This document shows positions 7,915 through 16,436 of a stretch of DNA of 64,000 nucleotides, in pieces. A program made the position numbers and the translations under genes. The notes below the pieces were generated by a model. The model was not told the DNA's origin, made no database searches, and worked only from the letters and a program-made list of their open reading frames with translations. This stretch comes from Rhodopseudomonas palustris (lineage in GTDB: Bacteria > Pseudomonadota > Alphaproteobacteria > Rhizobiales > Xanthobacteraceae). Positions within the stretch are counted from its first letter, which is position 1. Each line of letters starts with the position of its first letter. The DNA is taken from positions 248,001 through 312,000 of the forward strand of contig NZ_QYYD01000003.1 in NCBI RefSeq assembly GCF_003591005.1. Reading direction: 5' to 3'.

Positions 7915-9129
7915 GTCCAGCGTGTTGAGCGGCTTGGTGGCCGCGGCGCGGGCGAATTTCTTCAGTCCCATCGGCTTGCCGAACAAATAACCCTGCAACA
8001 GGTCGAAGCCGAGTTCGTGCGCCGCGATGTAGTCGGAGCGGCTCTCGATCCCGGTGGCGGTGCAGCGCGCGCCATAGTCGACGGCAAGGTCGACGATCCG
8101 TTTGCAAACCGAGCGTTTGAGGCGGTCGTCGGCGCAGCCGGTGACGAAGGCGCGGTCGACCTTCAATTCGACGAACGGAAACGCGTCGCGCGAGATCAGG
8201 TCCGGCCAGTCGGCGCCGATCTTGTCGATCGCGATCGCGACATTGTGCAGCCGCAGGTGCTGGGCGGTCTCGATCATCGCATCGAGATGCTGCGCCAGCT
8301 CCAGCGCGTCGATCTCGATAATCAGCCCGCCGAACGCCGGATGCCGCGGGATCCAGGCGCAGAGATCCTCGACCGCCTGGATGTCGAGCAGAAATTTCGC
8401 CGGCAGGTTGATCGACAGATCGACGGGACCATGATGATCGAGCAGATAGCGCCAATCGGCCATGGCGCGCGCCACGACGAACTCCGACAGCGCGCGAAAA
8501 TTCGGATCATTATGGTCGGGCAGGAACGCCGCCGGCACCACGACGCCCCAGCTCGGATGCCGCATCCGCACCAGCGCCTCGGCGCCGCACGGCGTCAGCG
8601 ACCGCGCGTCGAGCTTGCGTTGGTACCAGAGTTCGAGCCAGCCGGTCTTCAGCGCTTCGGCGACATCGACTTCCGGTTGGGGCGCCGGCTCCTGCGGCAG
8701 CAGCGGCGCGATGCATTCGCGCAGCATCCGGGCACTGAACGGCGTCGACAGCGGCGGCAGCATCGTCAGGCCGCGCTCGAGGCCATGATGCAGGATGGCG
8801 CGCTGTGCGATGGTCTCGCGCGCCGAAATCAGCATGACGCTTCCGCGAAATCCGGCATTGCACGCCACGTCGATGATCCGCGCCGCCTCGACGCCGCCGA
8901 CCGACGAGCCGATCACCAGCAGGTCCGGCTGCTGATCGGCGATACGCATCGTCAGATCGTCGGCGTCGCCGCATTCGCCGGTGACGAAGCGCAGTTCCTC
9001 GAGCGTGTCGGCAAGGAAGGCCCGCAGATGTTGCTTGCCGTCGATGATACACGCGCGCGGTGACACCTTGCGGCGCCCGAACGCCGCGCTGATCCCGTGT
9101 TCCTGCATTCCGATGGTGGTGATCGTCAT
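7912..9129 (-). CDS. degenerate receiver-EAL protein (probable c-di-GMP-related signalling protein)
   Basis: This 405-residue soluble protein has a receiver-like N-terminus (about residues 25-145) and an EAL-like domain (about 160-400). The EAL domain keeps the Glu of AEALVR, the Asn of SINLP, the Lys of LKVDR, the Glu of GIES and the QGYLFGKP tail. However, IDDFG is IDKIG, ExxE reads EIDA, and the AEG glutamate is missing. The receiver lacks the phospho-acceptor Asp (PDLLVIGS in place of PDL..LD) and the KP lysine (STPF). It is therefore probably catalytically inactive, and may act as an effector or adaptor. It is monocistronic. Confidence 0.85.
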   Translation of the reverse strand: MTITTIGMQEHGISAAFGRRKVSPRACIIDGKQHLRAFLADTLEELRFVTGECGDADDLTMRIADQQPDLLVIGSSVGGVEAARIIDVACNAGFRGSVMLISARETIAQRAILHHGLERGLTMLPPLSTPFSARMLRECIAPLLPQEPAPQPEVDVAEALKTGWLELWYQRKLDARSLTPCGAEALVRMRHPSWGVVVPAAFLPDHNDPNFRALSEFVVARAMADWRYLLDHHGPVDLSINLPAKFLLDIQAVEDLCAWIPRHPAFGGLIIEIDALELAQHLDAMIETAQHLRLHNVAIAIDKIGADWPDLISRDAFPFVELKVDRAFVTGCADDRLKRSVCKRIVDLAVDYGARCTATGIESRSDYIAAHELGFDLLQGYLFGKPMGLKKFARAAATKPLNTLD

Positions 9130-9399
9130 TGCAGTCTTCCCCCGTTACCCTCGCGTTCTTACGAGATCGGACGGGAAGGAATTATGGTTTTGTTCCACAA
9201 CTCACATGAACAAGTGGGTAAGGTTAAACGAGCGAATGCAGTTTAAATTGCAGCAATCGGCAATGCGTTGATTTCGCAGGGCGAGTGATTAGTTGCCTGC
9301 ACCTTGCTCGCCCCGCGGGGGCTGGTAACTGCCCGATAGTTACACGCGCTCGCGGCAGCCAGGCCCCGCGCGCGACGCCGCTTTGCGGGTTGCGCCGCT

Positions 9400-10410
9400 C
9401 TATTGCGGCTCGATCTTGGCGAACTTCGCGACTTTGCCCCATTTGTCGATCTCGGACTGGACGTAGCGCTGCATGTCGTCCGGCGAACCGCCGACCGGGT
9501 CCGCGCCGAGCTTGCGCAGCCGCGCCGTACCGTCCTCGGTCTTGATGAACTTCTCGACGCTGGCGTTGAGCTTGGCGATGACCTCCGGCGAGGTCTTGGC
9601 GGGCGCGCCGATCGTGAACCACGCCGCTGCGTCGTAGCCCGGCGCGCCGGCTTCGGCGATGGTCGGCAGGTCGGGTAGCAGCGGCCAGCGCGTGGCGGTC
9701 GACACCGCGATCGCCCGGATCGATCCGGCGTCGGCGTGTGGCTGCGATGCCGGCAGATTGTCGATGGTGAGATGCACGCGGCCGGCAATCAGGTCGGTCA
9801 GCATCGGCGCCGAACCTTTGTACGGCACGTGCGTCATCTGCACGCCCGTCATCGACTTGAACAATTCCGTCGAGACATGCGCGGTGGAGCCCAGACCCGG
9901 TGTGCCGTAGAACAATTCACCTGGTTTCGACTTCGCGTAGGCGATCAGTTCGGCGACGCTCTTCACCGGCAGCGAATTGGTCACCGAGAACAGGTTGGGC
10001 ACCTTGGCGATGATGATCACCGGCGCGATATCCTTGACCTGATCGTAGGCGAGCGTCTTGAACACGAACTGATTGATCGCGTGGGTGCCGGGCGTGCCGA
10101 CGATGAAGGTGTAGCCGTCGGGCTCGGACTTGGCGACGAACTCGGCCGCAATGTTGCCGCCGGCGCCGGCCTTGTTCTCGACGATGAATTGCTGGCCGTA
10201 CTCCTCCGACATCTGCTGCGCCACCAGCCGCGCCAGAATATCGGTGGTGCCGCCGGCCGCGAACGGCACGACGAACTTCACCGGGCGGCTCGGCCAGGAG
10301 GTGTCGGCGCGGACGACGCCCGGCAGCAGCGGCAGGGCGCCGAGGGCAGCGACCCCGCGCAGCAGGCTGCGGCGGCTCGGACGGAACGGCGGGCGAGTCG
10401 AAGACGGCAT
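9400..10410 (-). CDS. tripartite tricarboxylate transporter receptor (Bug/TctC family)
   Basis: This 336-residue periplasmic binding protein starts at 10410 with AAGGA upstream. A twin-arginine-type signal (SRRSLLRGVAALGALPLLPG) runs to about residue 37. The mature start 'WPSRPVKFVVPFAAGGTTD' and the internal 'VENKAGAGGNIAAEFVAKS' are hallmark Bug family segments. Such receptors bind carboxylates for TctAB permeases or act as extracytoplasmic sensors. No TctA or TctB gene is nearby, so this is an orphan receptor, which is common in this family. Confidence 0.9.
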   Translation of the reverse strand: MPSSTRPPFRPSRRSLLRGVAALGALPLLPGVVRADTSWPSRPVKFVVPFAAGGTTDILARLVAQQMSEEYGQQFIVENKAGAGGNIAAEFVAKSEPDGYTFIVGTPGTHAINQFVFKTLAYDQVKDIAPVIIIAKVPNLFSVTNSLPVKSVAELIAYAKSKPGELFYGTPGLGSTAHVSTELFKSMTGVQMTHVPYKGSAPMLTDLIAGRVHLTIDNLPASQPHADAGSIRAIAVSTATRWPLLPDLPTIAEAGAPGYDAAAWFTIGAPAKTSPEVIAKLNASVEKFIKTEDGTARLRKLGADPVGGSPDDMQRYVQSEIDKWGKVAKFAKIEPQ

Positions 10411-10706
10411 GCGATGTCCTTCAGGTTCGAGCAGCAATGGATGACGGCGCCGGATCGCGGCGGGGCGCGAGGCCGGCGGTGATGGCGGTCGATCTCGGAA
10501 GGACGATTGTGAGACAGCGATCGTGGCTTGCCGTCTGCCTCGGATCAGGGACGGCAAGCGACGGCGCGACGCGCCGTGCGGCGGTCATCATGAGCGTTCT
10601 CCCGGTCGACCGGCCTCTTGGTGGGCCGGTGCGGAAGCCAGACTACGCGGTCGCGCGCGATGTGACCAGCCCACGCGCTTGCCAAGAGTTGCTGAACGGC
10701 TGCGGC

Positions 10707-12323
10707 CTACTGGCTGATCAGTCCCGGCCGGCCGGCTTCGACCAGCAAGGTCTGCGCGGTGTTGACCGGCCGGCCGGGCTCATAGGTGCTGTCGACGATG
10801 CGGAAATCGGCCTGCCACTGCGCCGGCGTGACAGTGTGACGGGTGTAGCCGCGCTGATCGCTGAAGAACTTCAGATGCGGGTTGTTGCGCAACATCGTGG
10901 CCCGGTCGGCCTCGGACGCTGGTCCGTCGCCGGCCGAGGAGATCGAGGTCGACAGAAATTCGACGGCCGCGCACGGCGACGCCGGATCGCGCCAGTCGCG
11001 GCGTACTTCCAGTGCGAGCGCGCGGTGCAGGTCGCCGGTCAGCACCACCGGGTTGGCGATCCTGGCGGCCTGCAGCATGGCCAGGACGTGTTCGCGGCCG
11101 GCGGTGGCGCCGTTCCAGGTATCGAGGTCGAAAACGGGCGCCGCGGCTTCCTTGACGAACGGAAAGCCGCGCCAATCGAACTGCGCGAACATCACCTGCT
11201 GAGCCAGCACCTGCCAGGTCGCCGGGGTTTGCGCCAGCCGCTCGGCGAGCCATTGTTCTTGCGCTGCGCCCAGCATGGTGCGGCCCTCCGCATCCGCCTC
11301 GGCGCAGCCGGCCAGGAAACCGTCGCCGCACGGCTGGCGCGAGCGATATTGCCGCGTGTCCAGCACCGCCACATCGAGCAGCGCGCCGAGCCGGAAGCCG
11401 CGATAGGCCCCGACATCCGGGCCACGCGGCAGCTGCGCGCGGCGCACCGGCATGTGCTCGTACCAGGCCTGCAGCGCCATCGCCCGGCGAAACAGAAAGG
11501 CGTCGGCCGGCGTGTGTTTCGGGTCGCTGTCGGCGGCCCAGTTGTTGGCGATCTCGTGGTCGTCGAAGCTCGGCAGGAACGGACAGGAAGCGTGCGCGGC
11601 CTGCAGGTCGGCGTCGGTCTTGTACAGCGCGTAGCGGCGGCGATAGTCGGTCAGCGTGAAGCAGGCCTGAAAATCCGCCGGCATGGTGCGCGGCGCCGGC
11701 TGCCTGTCGCGGCCAGTCACGTCGGTGTGGGCGTACTCATAGATGTAGTCGCCGTAGTGAAAGACGAAATCCAGCTTGTCGTCGGCGATCGCCCGCCACG
11801 CCGTGTAGTAGCCGTCCTCCCAGCGCTGGCAGCCGGCGGCGGCGAAGCGGATCTGCGCCGGCGCCTCGCCGGGAGCCGGCAGCGTCCGGGCGCGACCGAC
11901 GCCGCTTTCGGCATCGCCGGCGCGGAAGCGGTAGAAGTAGTCGCGGCCGGGCGCCAGCCCCTCGATCTCGGCGTGAACCGAGTGGGCCAGTTCCAGCCGC
12001 GCCGTCTTGGTCATGGTACGCACGATCCGCGTCATCGCCGGATCGTCGGCGATCTCGACGGTGACCTCGACCGGCGGACTGCTCATGCCGCCGCGCGCCT
12101 TCAGCGGCTCCGGCGCCAGACGGGTCCACAGTACGAAGCCATCCGCCGCCGGATCGCCGGAGGCGACGCCGAGCGTGAACGGATCGGACTTGAATGCCAC
12201 GCGGCCGGACTCCGCGGCTCCTGTCGGACGGGTGCCGAGGCCGACGCCGAGTCCAGCGCCGAGCGCTCCCCGGAGCAGCGTGCGGCGGTCGAGGGCGTAA
12301 CGGGGCGAAGGCGAATGCGTCAT
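10707..12323 (-). CDS. phoD: alkaline phosphatase D family protein (PhoD)
   Basis: This 538-residue exported phosphodiesterase/phosphatase has a twin-arginine signal (DRRTLLRGALGAGLGVG) near the N-terminus, fitting Tat export of metal-loaded PhoD. The N-terminal domain (to about residue 140) is beta-rich. Metal and active-site motifs include FAAAGCQ, VFHYGDYIYEY, FDDHEIANNW and VLTGDLHRA. The family binds Fe3+ and Ca2+ and frees phosphate from phosphodiesters. The start at 12323 gives the signal directly; a longer frame to 12383 is possible. It is divergent from the histidine kinase remnant. No Pho box was identified. Confidence 0.88.
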   Translation of the reverse strand: MTHSPSPRYALDRRTLLRGALGAGLGVGLGTRPTGAAESGRVAFKSDPFTLGVASGDPAADGFVLWTRLAPEPLKARGGMSSPPVEVTVEIADDPAMTRIVRTMTKTARLELAHSVHAEIEGLAPGRDYFYRFRAGDAESGVGRARTLPAPGEAPAQIRFAAAGCQRWEDGYYTAWRAIADDKLDFVFHYGDYIYEYAHTDVTGRDRQPAPRTMPADFQACFTLTDYRRRYALYKTDADLQAAHASCPFLPSFDDHEIANNWAADSDPKHTPADAFLFRRAMALQAWYEHMPVRRAQLPRGPDVGAYRGFRLGALLDVAVLDTRQYRSRQPCGDGFLAGCAEADAEGRTMLGAAQEQWLAERLAQTPATWQVLAQQVMFAQFDWRGFPFVKEAAAPVFDLDTWNGATAGREHVLAMLQAARIANPVVLTGDLHRALALEVRRDWRDPASPCAAVEFLSTSISSAGDGPASEADRATMLRNNPHLKFFSDQRGYTRHTVTPAQWQADFRIVDSTYEPGRPVNTAQTLLVEAGRPGLISQ

Positions 12324-12510
12324 GGAGCGACTTCTGTAGGCGGATGCGCGAGCGAGGGCGCGGAGTGTCAGGCAGGATAGCACGGCCGATGTGAAGGTGC
12401 GGCGACGCGTTGTTCGCTAATGACGGCGCGAGTTCCGTACAAAACCAGCTACCTGCGATTGCGTGCCGCCGCCGGTTTCTTTAGCGTATTCGGATTCAGG
12501 ACAGGTTTCG

Positions 12511-13496
12511 ATGCGTATGGATGACCTTTACCGCCTGCTGCGGACCACTCACGTTCAAGCGCAAGGCGTCGTGGACAGCGTGTCCAATCCGATGCTGGTG
12601 CTGGACGCCGGACTGGTCGTGCTGAACGCCAGCCGGGCGTTTTTTGAAACGTTCAAGGTCGATCGCGACGAGACCATCCGCCGCCCGCTCTACGAGCTCG
12701 GAGACCGTCAGTGGGACATCCCCGAACTGCGCCAGCTGCTGCTCGACGTGCTGCCGAAAGCCGAGACCATCATCAATTACAGGGTCGAGCACGACTTCCC
12801 GAGCATCGGCAACAAAACCATGCTGCTCACCGCCCGCACGCTGGCGCACCCGGACAATGCCAGCCATTCGATGCTGGTGTCACTGGTCGACGACACCGAA
12901 CGCAGCCAGCGCGACAGGCCAAGGACATGCTGCTCGGCGAACTGCGTCACCGGATGAAAAACCTGCTCGGCATCACCCAATCGATGGCCTGGCAGACCCG
13001 CACGGAGGGACGTACGGCGGCGGAATTTCGCGAAGATTTTATGGGCCGTTTCAATGCGCTGATCGAAGCTGAGGACTTGGCTTTCAGCGACCACAACGGA
13101 GCCGGTCTGACTGCCTTGTTCGAGCGGATCCTGGCTCCTTTTAGGAACGACCGCGCCTCGATCGAGATTGAACATGGGCCGGCGGTTGAACTGCCGTCAC
13201 GTGCCTTGGTGTCGCTCAGCCTGATTTTTCATGAACTGGCGACCAACGCAGTGAAGTACGGAGCGCTGTCGGTTCCGGGCGGTCAAGTGCGGGTGCGCTG
13301 GCAGGTGGTCGGCCATGAACTCCGCTTTACGTGGATCGAGCGTGGTGGGCCGGCAGTGACGCCGCCGACCCAGACCGGCTTCGGCAGCAATCTCATTCGA
13401 TCTGCAACCAGCTACAACCTCGGCGGTCGCGCCGAACAGCATTTTGCCCCGGAAGGTCTGACGGCCGAAATCGTCATGCCGGCACCAAGCATTTGA
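12511..13496 (+). pseudogene. HWE-family histidine kinase with PAS domain, frameshifted
   Basis: Two adjacent frames together encode one kinase. The first (ATG 12511, possibly GTG 12463) carries a PAS domain and runs to VDDTERSQRD near 12918, then leaves the correct frame and stops at 12957. The second continues from about 12918 as 'AKDMLLGELRHRMKNLLG' (H-box), then 'HELATNAVKYGAL' (N-box) and 'WIERGGP' (WxE), the marks of HWE kinases, ending at 13496. The phase change equals loss of one base modulo three. An ancestral AGGCAGGCC shortened to AGGCC (one AGGC lost) would restore R-D-R-Q-A-K-D. It is either a real mutation or a sequencing error. Confidence 0.85.
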
Positions 13497-13517
13497 TCCT
13501 CTAACCGAAAGCCGATT

Positions 13518-13874
13518 GTGCAGAAGACCGTTCTGATCGTCGAAAACGAATTTCTGATTGCGATGGATCTGATGCGGATGCTGCAAGCACTCGGCTGGCA
13601 GGTGATCGGCCCGGCTGCGAGCGTCAAAGCCGCGCTGCAGCTGCTGGACCACGAAAGTCCGGCGGTCGCGCTGCTCGACGTCAATCTCGGCACGGAAGTC
13701 GTGACGCTGGTGGCCGAGGTCTTGAAGGCCCGAAACGTGCCGTTTGCGGTGGCGAGCGCCTACGACGAACCGGAGAAGGTTGGAGGTGCGGTATTGGCCG
13801 GCGTCCCGAATGCCGGCAAGCCGACCAGCGAGCGACAGCTCATGGCCGTGATGGCTCAACTGACCGCCGTCTGA
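13518..13874 (+). CDS. single-domain response regulator receiver
   Basis: This 118-residue CheY-like protein starts at GTG 13518, 21 bases after the histidine kinase. It has the acidic pair in VENEF, the phospho-acceptor Asp in LLDVNLG and the conserved Lys in NAGKPTS, so it should be phosphorylatable. Single-domain receivers commonly accompany HWE kinases in rhizobial relatives. No output domain is present. With its cognate kinase frameshifted, it may be unpaired or served by another kinase. Confidence 0.85.
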   Translation: MQKTVLIVENEFLIAMDLMRMLQALGWQVIGPAASVKAALQLLDHESPAVALLDVNLGTEVVTLVAEVLKARNVPFAVASAYDEPEKVGGAVLAGVPNAGKPTSERQLMAVMAQLTAV

Positions 13875-13894
13875 TCCGCGGCGGAGACGCGGCA

Positions 13895-15172
13895 TCACTC
13901 GGCCGGAGCGGCAAGACGCGACGCGTGTGGTGGCAACTCGCTGTCCGTTCGGGTTTCCGGCATCAGCATCAGGAACAGCGCAAGGCCGGCGGCGGCGATC
14001 GCCGCGAGGGCCAGAAAGGCCGCACTGTAGCCCGCCGATACCACGATCAAGCCAGCGACCGCGGTCGACAGCGCGCCGCCCAGTCCCGCAGCGGTCGCGA
14101 TCGCGCCCTGGCTGACGTTGAAGTGGCCGGTGCCGCGGGTGAGATCGGCCACCACCAGCGGAAACAGCGCGCCGAAAATGCCGGCGCCGACGCCGTCGAG
14201 CAGCTGCACGCCGACCAGCCAATACGGATTGTCCGACAGCGGATACAGCGCGCCGCGCAGCGCCAGCACGCCGAGCGCCACCGCAAAGATCGGCTTGCGG
14301 CCCCAGACGTCGGCCTTGTGGCCGACCAGTGCGGCCACCGGCACCATCACCACCTGCGCGGCGACGATGCAGACCGACATCAGCGTGGTGCCGAGGTTCT
14401 TGTTCACCAGCGCCAGCTTCTGACCGACCAGCGGCAGCATCGCGGCGTTGGCGAAGTGAAACAGCACGGTGGCCCCGGCGAAGATCAGCAGCGGCCGGCA
14501 GGTCAGCAGCACCTTGAAGCCGGACGGTTGATCGTGGTGAGCGGCCGGAGCTGTGTCCGCCGTTGCCACCTGGGCACTGTCGAGACCGCGCGCGACGTGA
14601 TCGTCGATCGCGGCGGCGGGGATCGACAGCGTCGCGAAGATGCTGGCCACCGCCATCGCCGACATCAGCCAGAACACCACCACCGGTCCGAAGAAATACG
14701 CCGATACGCCCGCGAGCAGCGCCGCGGTGGCATTGCCAGCGTGATTGAACGCTTCGTTGCGCCCGGTGCGCCGTGCGAAGGCGCGCGGGCCGACGATGCC
14801 GAGCGTCACCGCAGCGACCGCGGGCGCGAAGATCGCGCCGGCCGCACCGGCCAGCGCCTGCGTGGCGGCGACAAGTTCGAAGCTGTGCAGCAGCGGCAGC
14901 GTGACCGATGAGACAGTCACCACGATCGCAGCGGCCACCATCAGGGCGCGCTTGGCGTTCGTCCGATCAATCAGCGCGCCGGCCGGGGTCTGCGCCAGGA
15001 TGCCGGCGGCGGCGGCGATCGACATGACGAGGCCGATCGAAGCCTCGTTCCAGTTCTGCACCGCCAACAGATAGATCGCCAGATAAGGTCCGAGACCGTC
15101 GCGGACGTCGGCGAGAAAGAAGTTGAGCGCGTCGAGCGACCGATGGACATCCGGCTTTGGCTGGGGCGACAC
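13895..15172 (-). CDS. major facilitator superfamily transporter
   Basis: This is a roughly 425-residue inner-membrane transporter with twelve hydrophobic segments and the MFS loop motif in GALIDRTNAKRAL (after TM2) and GHKADVWGRKP (after TM8). Start choice: GTG 15172 has GAGG six bases upstream; a TTG at 15208 would add 12 residues. It may export a drug or metabolite; the substrate is unknown. It is divergent from the TAXI-TRAP operon. Confidence 0.85.
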   Translation of the reverse strand: MSPQPKPDVHRSLDALNFFLADVRDGLGPYLAIYLLAVQNWNEASIGLVMSIAAAAGILAQTPAGALIDRTNAKRALMVAAAIVVTVSSVTLPLLHSFELVAATQALAGAAGAIFAPAVAAVTLGIVGPRAFARRTGRNEAFNHAGNATAALLAGVSAYFFGPVVVFWLMSAMAVASIFATLSIPAAAIDDHVARGLDSAQVATADTAPAAHHDQPSGFKVLLTCRPLLIFAGATVLFHFANAAMLPLVGQKLALVNKNLGTTLMSVCIVAAQVVMVPVAALVGHKADVWGRKPIFAVALGVLALRGALYPLSDNPYWLVGVQLLDGVGAGIFGALFPLVVADLTRGTGHFNVSQGAIATAAGLGGALSTAVAGLIVVSAGYSAAFLALAAIAAAGLALFLMLMPETRTDSELPPHASRLAAPAE

Positions 15173-15326
15173 GCGAACCTCAGGGTGCGACAAAATGTAC
15201 GCCAGCAACCCTCGAGCTTCTCATCTGGTTCCGCCACGATCCTTGCTATCGCCGATTTCCCGGGTTGACCGCGACGTTTTGCCCGTTCAATTTCCGCGCT
15301 AAGCAACTCAGGGGAGAAAATCGTTC

Positions 15327-16271
15327 ATGAAGGTCAGTTTGTTCGCCATGGCGGCGGCCGCGGCGCTGGTTGTAGCACCGCACGCGCACGCGCAGCAGTT
15401 CGTCAACGTGCTGACCGGCGGCACCTCGGGCGTGTATTATCCGCTCGGTGTCGCGATCTCGAAGATCTACGGCGAGAAAATCCCGAACGTCAAAGCGCAG
15501 GTGCAGGCCACCAAGGCGTCGGTCGAGAACCTCAATCTGCTGCAGCAGGGACGCGGCGAAATCGCCTTCACGCTGGGTGACTCGCTCAAGGCGGCCTGGG
15601 AAGGTGACACCGAAGCCGGCTTCAAGGCGAAGCTCGACAAGCTGCGCGTGATCGGCGCGATCTATCCGAACTACATCCAGATCGTCGCCACCGCCGAAAG
15701 CGGGATCAAGACGCTGGCCGATCTGAAGGGCAAGAGCCTGTCGGTCGGTGCGCCGAAATCCGGCACCGAGCTGAACTCCCGCGCGATCCTGAAGGCGGCC
15801 GGGATGGACTACAAGGATCTCGGCAAGGTCGAGTATCTGCCGTTCGCCGAGTCGGTCGACTTGATGAAGAACCGCCAGCTTGCCGCCACGCTGCAGTCCG
15901 CCGGCCTCGGCGTCGCGTCGCTGAAGGACCTGTCGAATTCTTCGGCGATCACCGTCGTGGCGGTGCCGAAGGAGACCGTCGACAAGATCGGCCCGCCGTT
16001 CATCGCCGCGACGATCCCGGCCAAGACCTATACGGGCCAGGACCAGGACGTTCCGACCGCCGCGGTGGTCAACTATCTGGTGACTTCGACCGCGGTGTCG
16101 GACGATCTGGCCTATCAGATGACCAAGCTGATCTACGAGAATCTGCCGGAGCTGGCGAGCTCCCACGCCGCCGGCCGCGAGATCAAGCTGGAAACCGCCG
16201 CCACCGGCAGCCCGGTCCCGCTGCATCCCGGCGCCGAGCGCTACTTCAAGGAAAAGGGCGTGCTGAAGTAA
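15327..16271 (+). CDS. TAXI-type TRAP transporter periplasmic receptor
   Basis: This 314-residue protein has a signal peptide (cleavage near HAHAQQF) and begins the mature domain with VLTGGTSGVYYPLGVAISKI, the hallmark of TAXI (TRAP-associated extracytoplasmic immunogenic) receptors. Later 'LKGKSLSVGAPKSGTE' lines the ligand cleft in this family. It delivers a substrate, often glutamate or another carboxylate in characterised cases, to the fused membrane subunit encoded next. It is separated from that gene by a short inverted repeat. Confidence 0.9.
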   Translation: MKVSLFAMAAAAALVVAPHAHAQQFVNVLTGGTSGVYYPLGVAISKIYGEKIPNVKAQVQATKASVENLNLLQQGRGEIAFTLGDSLKAAWEGDTEAGFKAKLDKLRVIGAIYPNYIQIVATAESGIKTLADLKGKSLSVGAPKSGTELNSRAILKAAGMDYKDLGKVEYLPFAESVDLMKNRQLAATLQSAGLGVASLKDLSNSSAITVVAVPKETVDKIGPPFIAATIPAKTYTGQDQDVPTAAVVNYLVTSTAVSDDLAYQMTKLIYENLPELASSHAAGREIKLETAATGSPVPLHPGAERYFKEKGVLK

Positions 16272-16286
16272 GCATCTCCCTCACAC

Positions 16287-16367
16287 CGTCATTGCGAGGA
16301 GCGAAGCGACGAAGCAATCCAGCTCAGTGCACCGAGCCTGGATTGCTTCGCTTCGCTCGCAATGACG
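16287..16367. repeat. short palindromic repeat, copy 1 of the CGTCATTGCGAG family
   Basis: An 81-base imperfect palindrome starts CGTCATTGCGAGGAGCGAAG and ends CTTCGCTCGCAATGACG. It lies within the TAXI-TRAP operon. Further copies lie at 20807-20886, 22992-23072, 28433-28517, 34161-34240, 34704-34820 and 51511-51593, with a partial arm at 40442. Confidence 0.8.
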
Positions 16368-16436
16368 GAGAATGCCAATCGGCGAAAACCACGCGGTTGA
16401 CGGCTTCAAGAACGCCACCCAGGGGACACGGTCCAG

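Noticed and set aside
10437-12380. A 647-codon plus-strand frame opposite phoD
   Set aside because: The minus strand encodes a complete PhoD protein with all metal-binding motifs.
12324-12510. An EcfG-type stress promoter (GGAAC-N16/17-CGTT) between phoD and the kinase
   Set aside because: A GGAAC occurs on the minus strand but no CGTT follows at the needed spacing.
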